64,000 bases of DNA from Lingula anatina. Its lineage: Eukaryota > Brachiopoda > Lingulata > Lingulida > Lingulidae. The stretch covers positions 415,559 to 479,558 of the forward strand of contig NW_019775891.1 in NCBI RefSeq assembly GCF_001039355.2, in the 5' to 3' direction. The position numbers were made by a program, and so were the translations under genes. Below the pieces are notes generated by a model that was given only the letters and a program-made list of their open reading frames with translations, made no database searches and was not told where the DNA came from. Below are positions 12,978 through 23,136 of this stretch, piece by piece (the first letter of the stretch is position 1; each line of letters opens with the position of its first letter).

Positions 12978-13249
12978 AGAAATGAAATGGAGGTGGGCAG
13001 GACATGTCAAAAGAATGAAGGACAATAGGTGGACAATCAGGCTTACAGAATGGACCCCAAGGTATGGACAAAGAAAAAGCGGAAGGCCGGTCAAACGATG
13101 GAGGGATGAATTAGATGACTACTGGAAGTCTTGGAAGAAGAAACCTTGGCCAAACTGGAAATCTGAGGCTCAGGATAGGAAACAATGGAAAAAGCATGCT
13201 GAGGCCTTCGTCCAACAGTGGAACACTATAGGCTCTAAATGATGATGAT
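12978..13249 (+). mobile_element. 5-prime-truncated LINE with 10-bp target duplication (copy 2)
   Basis: A 272-bp insert flanked by TATTTCCAAA on both sides (12968-12977 and 13250-13259). It encodes about 85 residues of the reverse-transcriptase ORF C-terminus, ends with SK and stop TGA, and the stop runs directly into an ATG-repeat tail. An ORF that ends at a short trinucleotide tail is typical of RTE-type elements. It cannot move on its own. Confidence 0.88.
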
Positions 13250-13574
13250 TATTTCCAAAGTAGAAGGACTAGATACAACATCTGAGTTGTGCAACAAGAC
13301 ATAATGAAAGTGTCGCCTGCAAGATGACTAGGAAACCAGCTATAATTGTATGAATAAATAAACATCAGCTCACAGGTGTGAAAACTCGAACACCACCTGG
13401 CCAGATAAAGTTTATGTCTTCCGACAAAGTCAGATATTTTTTCACGACAAGTCTTTATTTCTTCAAGAATTAAAGACTAACATACATTAGTCACCTTCAG
13501 TTTCAGAACACAATGTGAAAACTCGCTTCTCTCCTATACACATGTCTCTGCCGTTTCCAATTATACCTGCAGAG

Positions 13575-13740
13575 ACAGGAGCACCGTAGAGAGGAAGGGA
13601 GGGGGGTCAGGGGGAAAGAACCCCCTTTTTGGCTGGAAAAGGTCTGGGTAAATTTGATCTAGGTAAACTAAGGTTTCATGATAAAAGGTTCACATTTTCA
13701 GAAAAGAACCCCCATTTTGAAATTGCTGGCTATTGGCCTG
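13575..13740. mobile_element. Diverged family A MITE copy (haplotype 1)
   Basis: It shares the family A interior (GGCTGGAAAAGGTCTGGGTAA, then TTTCAGAAAAGAACCCCC) and a right end TTGCTGGCTATTGGCCTG. The left end is degraded. The allelic copy is at 19759-19924. Sequence divergence from 2057-2226 shows it is an old insertion. Confidence 0.7.
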
Positions 13741-13831
13741 GAGAGTAATGTTGCTAATTCAAAACTGATCGAGTTTCTAGTGTCCTCTAGATCTTAAACT
13801 CATGGAGGCTTAAATTTAGTCCACAAGTCCG

Positions 13832-14072
13832 GTGACTCAGATTCACACCTGGTCATCTGCGGTTCTATTCTGTGACGAAGAAATAAGAGGTGTCCACAGT
13901 TTGGCGTTCTATTCTCTAGTGTCGCCTCCCAACACAGATGGCTATGTCCTGCACACCTTGTCCAGGCGTGGCGCGTATGGAAAGAACATCAAAACATTAG
14001 GCACTCGCAAGTGACAGAAAGGACGTCATAAATCATCGGTGTATACCTCTACACATCCTTTAAAAAGTTGCA
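13832..14072. other. 241-bp block identical in both haplotype copies
   Basis: Identical to 20011-20251 while the flanks differ by substitutions and indels. On the plus strand it contains a 60-codon open frame starting at GTG with no recognisable family. An exon or a conserved regulatory piece are both possible, and chance or recent common ancestry of the haplotypes is not excluded. Confidence 0.35.
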
Positions 14073-14193
14073 AATAACACTAGGCCTACTACACCCTGTG
14101 CCCCGTACCGCCTATACCCAATACCTTTACACCGCACCAATGACGGGCTGTGTTCATGAATAAAACGTGGTTAAAATTAGAGGTAATGCAAGT

Positions 14194-14195
14194 GT

Positions 14196-14230
<35 letters not shown>

Positions 14231-14233
14231 TTG
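14194..14233. repeat. (TTTA)n microsatellite
   Basis: About ten units; the allelic repeat near 20374-20420 is longer and interrupted. Confidence 0.95.
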
Positions 14234-15055
14234 AGGGTAAAAACATGGTGAATATAAAATGTATCTTCCCCACGCTCCCTGTGTAGCAAAGGTGTTTCTA
14301 CAGTAAAGTCATTCAAGGACTTTAAAGTGATATATCGGAACTATCAGATACTACTTTAAAGCGTCAAGTTTTGTAAGGACTAGTGCAACTGATTGCAATT
14401 TAATGACGTGTAGTAGAAAGAAGTCTTTCTATTTTGCGTGCATTTCCCATTGCATTTGGTTGACAGTTGTTTTCTAGGTTGTGACTTCACATAAGCAGAT
14501 AAAAAAGCTCTCTTTCCTTTTTCTTTTTGTCGTGAAACTGATAATGTGTAGTTGCTTTATATCAGATTCAGTTTTGTGATTGTAAATAGCTTCTCAAGTT
14601 CTTTTAGAGTCGTTTCAGTCATTGAACCTTTGTTATTGATCCGCCGGATTCAATCTTTTGAGATTTGATCTTTCTCAGACGTTGCATTCAGACGTAATTT
14701 TGCTCCGACAGCGACAATTCACGCACGCACGCGCTCACGCACGTACACACATTCACACATCCACGGGCACGGGTTTAAGCACATGCACATCCAAAAACCC
14801 GCATCTATAGGCCTACGCTATTTATTTTACAGCATTATTTACGATAAAAATTATTTCAGTATAACTGAATTGCAACGTGAACTCTATCAAGACATTACCA
14901 CTTCTGTTATGAAAAATTAATTCAGGTCTATTAGTCATATGGGGACGCCAACACATCATTTCAAGGGTTCCTAACCGCAGCTAAATATATGATATGCTTG
15001 TAGTGATAGACGACTTATTTGCCATAGACTACCAGTGTAGCTGTTAGAAATAAAG

Positions 15056-15083
<28 letters not shown>
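15056..15083. repeat. (TG)n microsatellite (haplotype 1 allele)
   Basis: 28 bp; the corresponding allele at 21244-21276 is 33 bp. Confidence 0.95.
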
Positions 15084-15086
<3 letters not shown>

Positions 15087-15490
15087 CAAGTACACAGCAC
15101 ATGTATTCCGAGTCACGTTTTTCATTTAGAATAAATAAAATAAATAAAATTTCCACTTAACACCTTGGAGGGTCTTCTTATGTTCTAAAATCTGTTTTGT
15201 CATGTCGAGGAGTAAACAAAAATGAGAGACTTTTAGCGCTGAGTACGCACAAAAAGGGCCGGGGGATGAACCACTGCGTACACTGACAAGTTCGGGTACA
15301 CACGCAAGTCGCCATACAATATACACGTTAAAAGTGCATGCGCCACCAGCGGAGAAGTATACTGCCTCTCTCTCTTCTACGTTTAAAGTGTGACGCTTTA
15401 CTAACAAAGATACTTTACGTCTAGGGGCACCTACTAATCTTCATTTTAAACCAAAAGAAAGGTTGAAATCCTGACTGTTCCAATACCTGT

Positions 15491-15642
15491 CAGGGCCGTA
15501 GCCTGAGCAAAATGCCAGGGGGGGCAGTAAGCGGACACGAGGGGGCGAAGCTACCGAGGGGGGAGGGTGTGGTGTGTAAAATTCCAAATTCCAGGGGGGG
15601 CAGCTGCCCCCCCCCCCTGCCCCCCCGGAGGCTACGGCCCTG
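15491..15642. mobile_element. CAGGGCCGTAGCC-ended MITE (family B), present on one haplotype
   Basis: A 152-bp element with inverted ends CAGGGCCGTAGCC and GGCTACGGCCCTG and a G-rich left half facing a C-rich right half. It is flanked by CCTGT on both sides (15486-15490 and 15643-15647). The other copy of the locus has a single uninterrupted CCTGT at 21675-21679, so both filled and empty alleles are visible. No coding capacity. Confidence 0.9.
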
Positions 15643-16643
15643 CCTGTTTTGTGAAACTTTACTCACAACTGTCGTCTTTTTAGGCATGAGGAGTTCGATT
15701 TGAATTCAGAGATCAATGCAAATTGTAGCCAAATCCACTTTAAACATCACTCTATCATTCCGCACCCAGGCGAAAAAAGTAACAGCGCTTCCATACAAAG
15801 ATATCGTCTGATGGAACACGCATATTATGAAAGTGTTATCTAGAGAATCACAACAAAAATCTGCGGTTTGTTAAATATATGTTATGTTTCAATCGTTTTG
15901 TGAATGGTATTCAGAAACATATCTAAAAGATAATGAGGCTCCTGTGGATAACCAGAAAAATGTACAGTTAAACAAAGAGAAAATGATATATTATGCTAGC
16001 AGCAACTAGGTAATGGTCTTTTTCAGTTTTTTTATATTTCACAGGTCTAGGTGCCATAAGAGAGAGAGAGAGAGAGAAGGAGAGGGCACGCAAGATATAT
16101 TGTGAGGATATACTGTAAAGTCAGTGTATTCTGAATACACGAAAACATCTTTATCATCACATGTTTTCATATGCGGAAGTCTGATATGATCCTCATACAT
16201 TTGCCCAAGAGTTGTAACAATAAATCATCAACCAGGTAAACTGCGATATGTCGTGTCGTACAAAGACCCCATCCTCACTCCACCACGTAAAAGTAGCACT
16301 CTATCACGTAAAGCCTTACATCAAACAGCACTCACAGCAAGTCAAGGGGCAAGTAACTTTCGAGATTATCTTTGATATGAGTAGAAACAGCGCACTGAGG
16401 AGGGGCAACCTACCGGTTACGAGTGCCTGTGAGGTACGCTGCGCAGTCACAGATCAGAAGATGGGGATGCGTCAGTACAGAAGGAATTTTGGCTCGGTTT
16501 TAATAACATCGACCTCTTCCCACACCCAACGTGTTTGCCGTCTTGTTAACATAATCATGACTGCAAACCTGTTCTGCGGCTCTTTTTTTCATATTCTTTC
16601 TTATTCTGGAGAGTTCTGTTAAATTTGTCTCACGGTGTGATAT

Positions 16644-16900
16644 AAGGGTTCATTTCCAATGAAAGTATCGGTCTACATGGATCGATTCAACTCTGTGAGG
16701 ACTTTCGCTGAATGCAATCAGATTGACAGACTAACATGCCTCCTCCTGGCGTTGTGTAGAATACAGAAAAGCTGATGGTTACTCGAGCACGTTGAAAACA
16801 GGAGGAGTGTTAATATGTAAATATGATTGCATTCAGCGAGAGTCCCTGCAGAGTTGGACCGATCTACGTAGACCGAAAGTTTTATTGGAAATGAGCCCTT
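16644..16900. mobile_element. 257-bp foldback element (haplotype 1 copy)
   Basis: Long imperfect inverted repeat: the left arm AAGGGTTCATTTCCAATG pairs with the right arm ending ATTGGAAATGAGCCCTT. Further pairing includes CGCTGAATGCAATCA against TGATTGCATTCAGCG and CCTCCTCCTG against CAGGAGGAG. The allelic copy is at 22871-23136. No coding capacity and no clear target duplication. Confidence 0.8.
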
Positions 16901-19033
16901 AGAGAGCCACTATCTTTAACCTCACGGTGTCATAATGATGATCTTTCTAGACGCGAGAGTTTTTGTGGTATTAAAAGACTCCGATGTTTGGTAGAGACTG
17001 GCGCTAATGCATCCGAGTCAACATCTCTTTTTCAATTTAATCTTACTTTATGCTTTGTTCAACTTAAAACTTGCCACTAATTACTGGCAAAGTCAATATT
17101 ACTTTAATCATTACCAAAAAAGACGAATATTATTTCCAAAATTAATTTGTTGTCCCATCTAACATAAAGTATTCTTTTTTACTATCCACGCCATTCACTA
17201 TTTTGTTATCTTTTCTGCTACATTCGAAATTAATATATCGCTTAGGGTATGCTCTAAGATTTGACACATATTTGGCAAGTTAATACACGGTTGCCGGCGT
17301 GGGTGTACCGAGTAGATTAGGCACTCGCGTTGCGTTGGAAGATTGATGATGAAGTCAAATAATTGTCTGAGACACCTGAACAGAGATTAAGCTTATTTTA
17401 TTAGGTTTGGTTATTCAGTCTCTAATGCCTACCTGTACACTCATCTTTTACGAGTTTTACCCTCAAATGGCGTTTTTAAGGTTTATATTTAAAAATGATC
17501 AGTTTCGTGCTGTATTAGTATGTACAGGAGGTACAGTATGTATTAGTATTATTTCGTTGGAAAAAAGATGTATCAAGATATATATTTCTTTTGTTAAAAT
17601 GTTAGAATTGTGTTTTTCTCTTGAACCCGTCTGTCACTCTCTCCCGAGTGCTTCACGTGCGATAAGTGACGGGGATTAGAGACTACTGAACATATGTGTA
17701 TTTGCATGCGAGCGTGCATGAGAGTGAGCGTGTTTTCATGTACGTGTCTATATACGTGTGCATGAAAAGGTATAATATTCAACATTTAACATGTTTGGTA
17801 CACTGCGTCTTCTGAAGTCCACGGTACAGGAGTTGGAGGGGGGTCCTTTTATTAGATTTTCATTCAGAGGAAATCTTTCGAACTATAAAACCTTTGATTG
17901 TCTTTCATGCTTGTGAGTCAATTAGGCATAAAATAATAATGTGACCAGTCAAAAAAAATTTCCACAGAAATAAAGTTAAAATGTCAGAAGAAGCCTGCAA
18001 TCAAGAAAACCTCTTCATTTACTTGTTGATTTATGGGTCTATTTCGGGATAATTGGGGGTTTAATGTCGAGTTCATTCACACGTTGGTAATTAAGACTTG
18101 ATCTTTTACATTTCAGCTAACAAGGATTCTGTGTCAAAAACATGGGCGTATAGCAACTTTCACTATTCCTGTTTAAATAATTCACCTGCAAAGTTTTTCT
18201 TATCCCGAACTTAAGAACAAGTATGGTCTCTTAATTAAAATCACAAGATCTGAGCATTTTTCACCGCCTTCTGTATGTTACTCATAGACGTATTACTCAG
18301 TAAATCATCTGCTGAATTAGTACTTACGCAACATTACAGAAATGCCAGGTAGTCGACGGTAGCAAAAACATGTTTTTGGAATAAATTTAGGCAACCTGCA
18401 CCGAAACACGAGGCGCATTTCCAATCAACTTGGGTCAATCTAACTATCGGCTGGATGTGTTTGCACGTGTGTGTACGGGCGCTTTCTGATCTTGGGGAGG
18501 CATCTTATGGCAAGCACCTTTCTTTTATAACAACGCCAGTGGTGGGCCAACAGAAGGATTGGAATTGCTGTCTTTGGTGACCTAATCGTAATCAGAAGGA
18601 CCGCTGAGATGGATCGCACCAAAATAAGTCGACCCGACCATACTGGGAACACGAACAAAGAGCTCAAGCTACTGGATAGCAATTAATAATGGTTCCTACA
18701 AAAGTGTTAAACCGTTTCTCCGATATGAGGTGCGCTGAAAAATGTTCTATTAGTCAGAGAAGCGCATGCAAATATGTAGACGAACTGACTGTTTCTTCAG
18801 ACAAACAGACGGTATAGGATATTGTCGAATGGCAGACTTGCTATTCACCGTTCATTTGAATAAATTCTTTGAGCAGGATCCAAGAAACGGTGTATGTATT
18901 TGGCTGGATAAAGAACTCCCAAGTAGCAACATAAGGTCTGTTTAAACTCGTATGTTCAAACCATTTGAACCGTTCTGGCTTAAAAAGCGTCACCACTGCG
19001 AGCTCTTTGTACGTAGAGTGGGATTACACAGGG

Positions 19034-19138
19034 CAGGCCCGTAGCCAGGGGGGGGGGGGGGGTTCGGGGGGTTCGAAAGAACCGCCCCTTTTGCTGGGAA
19101 AAGGTCCACTCTGGGTAAGATTTGATCTAGGTACATGA
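19034..19138. mobile_element. Family A MITE, truncated at an assembly join, present on one haplotype
   Basis: It starts CAGGCCCGTAGCCAGG after CACAGGG. The interior matches 2057-2226 up to GGTCCACTCTGGGTAA and beyond, then the sequence stops at the N. In the other copy, CACAGGG at 25308-25314 continues into unique sequence, so this is an insertion on one haplotype. The right end is missing because the contig ended inside the repeat. Confidence 0.85.
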
Positions 19139-19139
19139 N
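19139..19139. other. Single-N assembly join between two allelic copies
   Basis: Left of it is a truncated repeat; right of it the LINE target site CCAAA and LINE tail of 12973 onward start again. Confidence 0.9.
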
Positions 19140-19144
19140 CCAAA

Positions 19145-19416
19145 AGAAATGAAATGGAGGTGGGCAGGACATGTCAAAAGAATGAAGGACAATAGGTGGA
19201 CAATCAGGCTTACAGAATGGACCCCAAGGTATGGACAAAGAAAAAGCGGAAGGCCGGTCAAACGATGGAGGGATGAATTAGATGACTACTGGAAGTCTTG
19301 GAAGAAGAAGCCTTGGCCAAACTGGAAATCTGAGGCTCAGGATAGGAAACAATGGAAAAAGCATGCTGAGGCCTTCGTCCAACAGTGGAACACTATAGGC
19401 TCTAAATGATGATGAT
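19145..19416 (+). mobile_element. 5-prime-truncated LINE with target duplication (copy 3)
   Basis: Same 272-bp insert as 12978-13249. The right target copy TATTTCCAAA is at 19417-19426; only CCAAA of the left target copy is present because the contig begins there. Confidence 0.85.
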
Positions 19417-19758
19417 TATTTCCAAAGTAGAAGGACTAGATACAACATCTGAGTTGTGCAACAAGACATAATGAAAGTGTCGCCTGCAAGATGACTAGGA
19501 AACCAGCTATAATTGTATGAATAAATAAACATCAGCTCACAGGTGTGAAAACTCGAACACCACCTGGCCAGATAAAGTTTATGTCTTCCGACAAAGTCAG
19601 ATATTTTTTTCACGAAAAGTCTTTATTTCTTCAAGAATTAAAGACTAACATGCATTAGTCACCTTCAGTTTCAGAACACAATGTGAAAACTCGCTTCTCT
19701 CCTATGCACACGTCTCTGCCGTTTCCAATTATACCTGCAGAGACAGGTATAATTGAGA

Positions 19759-19924
19759 GGACCGTAGCAAGGAAGGGAAGGGGGGTGGGGGTCAGGGGAA
19801 AAGAACCCCTTTTTGGCTGGAAAAGGTCTGGGTAAATTTGATCTAGGTAAAGTAAAGTTTCATGACAAAAGGTCCACATTTTCAGAAAAGAACCCCCATT
19901 TTGCAATTGCTGGCTAAGGGCCTG
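19759..19924. mobile_element. Diverged family A MITE copy (haplotype 2)
   Basis: Allelic counterpart of 13575-13740. The left end still reads ACCGTAGCAAGG, closer to the family end CCCGTAGCCAGG than the other allele. Confidence 0.65.
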
Positions 19925-21241
19925 GAGAGTAATGTTGCTAATTCAGAACTGATCGAGTTTCTAGTGTCCTCTAGATCTTAAACTCATGGAGGCTTAAATT
20001 TCGTCCACAGGTGACTCAGATTCACACCTGGTCATCTGCGGTTCTATTCTGTGACGAAGAAATAAGAGGTGTCCACAGTTTGGCGTTCTATTCTCTAGTG
20101 TCGCCTCCCAACACAGATGGCTATGTCCTGCACACCTTGTCCAGGCGTGGCGCGTATGGAAAGAACATCAAAACATTAGGCACTCGCAAGTGACAGAAAG
20201 GACGTCATAAATCATCGGTGTATACCTCTACACATCCTTTAAAAAGTTGCAAAATAACACTAGGCCTACTACACCCTGTGCCCCGTACCGCCTACACCCA
20301 GTACCTTTACACCGCACCAATGACGGGCTGTGTTCATGAATAAAACGTGGTTAAAATTAGAGGTAATGCAAGTGTTTATTTATTCATTTATTTATTTATT
20401 TACTTATTTATTTATTTATTGAGGGTAAAAACATGGTGAATATAAAATTTATCTTCCCCACGCTCCCTGCGTAGCAAAGGTGTTTCTACAGTAAAGTCAT
20501 TCAAGGACTTTAAAGTGATACATCGGAACTATCAGATACTACTTGAAAGCATCAACTTTTGTAAGGACTAGTACAACTGATTACTATTTAACGACGTTAT
20601 GTAGAAAGAAGTCTTTATATTTTGCGTGCATTTCCCATTGTATTTGGTTGACAGTTGTTTTATAGGTTGTGACCTCGTATAAGCAGATAAAAAACCTCTC
20701 TTTCCTTTTTCTTTTTGTCGTGAAACTGATAATGTGTAGATGCTTTACATTAGGTTCAGTTTTGTGAGTGTGAATAGCTTCTCAAGTTCTTTTAGAGTCG
20801 TCTCAGTCATTGAATGTTTGTCATTGATCCGCTGGATTCAATCTTTTGTGATTTGATCTTTCTCAGACGTTGCATTCAGACGTAATTTTGCTCCGACAGC
20901 GTCAATTCACGCACGCACGCGCTCACGCACGTACACACATTCACACATCCACGGGCACGGGTTCAAGTACATGCACATGCAAAAACTCGCATCTATAGGC
21001 CTACGCTATTTATTTTACAGCATTATTTACGATAACAATTATTTCAGTATAACTGAATTGCGACGTGAACTCTATCAATACATTACTACTTCTGTTATGA
21101 AAAATTAATTCAGGTCTATTAGTCATATGGGGACGCCAACACATCATTTCAAGGGTTCCTAACCGCAGCTAAATATATGATATGCTTGTAGTGATAGACG
21201 ACTTATTTGCCATAGACTACCAGTGTAGCTGTTAGAAATAA

Positions 21242-21243
<2 letters not shown>

Positions 21244-21276
<33 letters not shown>
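21244..21276. repeat. (TG)n microsatellite (haplotype 2 allele)
   Basis: 33 bp, five bases longer than the allele at 15056-15083. Confidence 0.95.
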
Positions 21277-21278
<2 letters not shown>

Positions 21279-22089
21279 CAAGTACACAGCACATGTATTC
21301 CGAGTCACGTTTTTCATTTAGAATAAAGTCAAATAAAATTTCCACTTAACACCTTGGAGGGTCTTCTTATGTTCTAAAATCTGTTTTGTCATGTCGAGGA
21401 GTAAACAAAAATGAGAGACATTTAGCGCTGAGTACGCACAAAAAGGGCCGGGGGATGAACCACTGCGTACACTGACAAGTTCGGGTACACACGCAAGTCG
21501 CCATACAATATACACGTTAAAAGTGCATGCGCCACCAGCGGAGAAGTATACTGCCTCTCTCTCTTCTACGTTTAAAGTGTGACGCTTTACTAACAAAGAT
21601 ACTTTACGTCTAGGGGCACCTACTAATCTTCATTTTAAACCAAATGAAAGGTTGAAATAATGAGTGTTCCAATACCTGTTTCGTGAAACTTTATTACCAA
21701 CTGTCGTCATTTTAGGCATGAGGAGTTCGATTTAACGTCCGAGATCAATGCAAATTTTAACCGAATCCACTTTAAACATCGCTCTCTCATTCCGCACCCA
21801 GGCGAAAAAAAGTAACAGCGCTTCCATACAACGATGTCGTCTGATAGAACACGCATATTATGAAAATGTTATCTACAGAATCACAACAAAAATTTGCGGT
21901 TTGTTAAATATATGTTATATGTTTCAATCGTTTTGTGAATGGCATTCAGAAACATATCTAAAAGATAATGAGGCTCCTGTGGATAACCAGAAAAATGTAC
22001 AATTAAACAAAGAGAAAATGATATATTATGCTAGCAGCAACTAGGTAATGGTCTTTTTCAATTTTTTATATTTCACAGGTCTAGGTGCC

Positions 22090-22092
<3 letters not shown>

Positions 22093-22130
<38 letters not shown>
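22093..22130. repeat. (GA)n microsatellite (haplotype 2 allele)
   Basis: About 38 bp; the allele near 16062-16078 is roughly half as long. Confidence 0.95.
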
Positions 22131-22132
<2 letters not shown>

Positions 22133-22154
22133 AGAGGGCATGCAAGATATATTG

Positions 22155-22324
22155 CAGGGACGGATTTAGGCCGTCTTCTGAGTCTTCCGGAAGACGATCA
22201 GATTTTCCAGTTAACATTGACGGGTATTTAATTTTTTTTCTGTCGGAAGACGGTCAAAACTGGCAGATCGATCGACAAAGATAATCCGGAAGACTGTCAG
22301 AAAATATTTCTGGATCCGCCCCTG
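22155..22324. mobile_element. CAGGGACGG-ended MITE (family C), present on one haplotype
   Basis: A 170-bp element starting CAGGGACGGATTTAGG and ending CTGGATCCGCCCCTG, with internal inverted copies of TCTTCCGGAAGAC-like sequence. The 5-bp duplication TATTG flanks it (22150-22154 and 22325-22329). The empty allele with a single TATTG is at 16098-16102. The ends resemble hAT non-autonomous elements. Confidence 0.88.
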
Positions 22325-22870
22325 TATTGTGAGGATATACTGTGAAGTCAGTATATTCTGAATACACGAAAACATCTTTATCATCACATGTTTTCATATG
22401 CGGAAGTCTGATATGATCCTCATACATTTGCCCAAGAGTTGTAACAATAAATCATCAACCAGGTAAACTGCGATATGTCGTGTCGTACAAAGCCCCCATC
22501 CTCACTCCACCACGTAAAAGTAGCACTCTATCACGTAAAGCCTTACATCAAACAGCTCTCACAGCAAGTCAAGGGGCAAGTAACTTTCGAGATTATCTTT
22601 GATATGAGTAGAAACAGCGCACTGAGGAGGGGCAACCTACCGGTTTAGAGTGCCTGTGAGGTACGCTGCGCAGTCACAGATCAGAAGATGGGGATGCGTC
22701 AGTACAGAAGGAATTTTGGCTCGGTTTTAATAACATCGACCTCTTCCCACACCCAACGTGTTTGCCGTCTCGTTAACATAATCATGACTGCAAACCTGTT
22801 CTGCGGCTCTTTTTTTCATATTCTTTCTTATTCTGGAGAGTTCTGTTAAATTTGTCTCACGGTGTGATAT

Positions 22871-23136
22871 AAGGGTTCATTCCCAATGAAACTATCGGTC
22901 TACATGGATCGATTCAACTCTGTGAGGACTTTCGCTGAATGCAATCAGATTGACAGAATAACATGCCTCCTCCTGGCGTTGGATAGAAGTGGTTGGACAG
23001 AAAAGCTGGTGAGTACACGAGTACGCTGGAAACAAGAGGAGGTGTGTTAATCTGTTAATCTGATTGCATTCAGCGAGAGTCCCTGCAGAGTTGGACCGAT
23101 CTACGTAGACCGATAGTTTTATTGGGAATGAGCCCT
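22871..23136. mobile_element. Foldback element (haplotype 2 copy)
   Basis: Allelic to 16644-16900. The arm ends read TTCATTCCCAATG and ATTGGGAATGA, so both arms differ from the other allele at the paired position. Confidence 0.8.

Larger units (their letters stand above)
12973..19033. repeat. Left copy of a 6.1-kb near-identical direct repeat (likely haplotype 1)
   Basis: This stretch aligns end to end with 19140-25314 in the same orientation. Differences are scattered SNPs, microsatellite lengths, and whole insertions on one side only (15491-15642 here, 22155-22324 there). No gene is recognised inside. Best read as an allelic copy, not a genomic duplication. Confidence 0.9.

Noticed and set aside
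12596-13242. Apparent pair of tandem protein-coding genes with identical C-termini
   Set aside because: They are the same 5-prime-truncated LINE tail read from overlapping contigs; one reading frame also crosses the N at 12848.
16248-16622. 124-codon open frame in the left 6.1-kb copy
   Set aside because: The allelic copy has a TAG in the middle of the same frame (GTTTAG where this copy has GTTACG) and no family is recognised, so it is not a conserved coding region.
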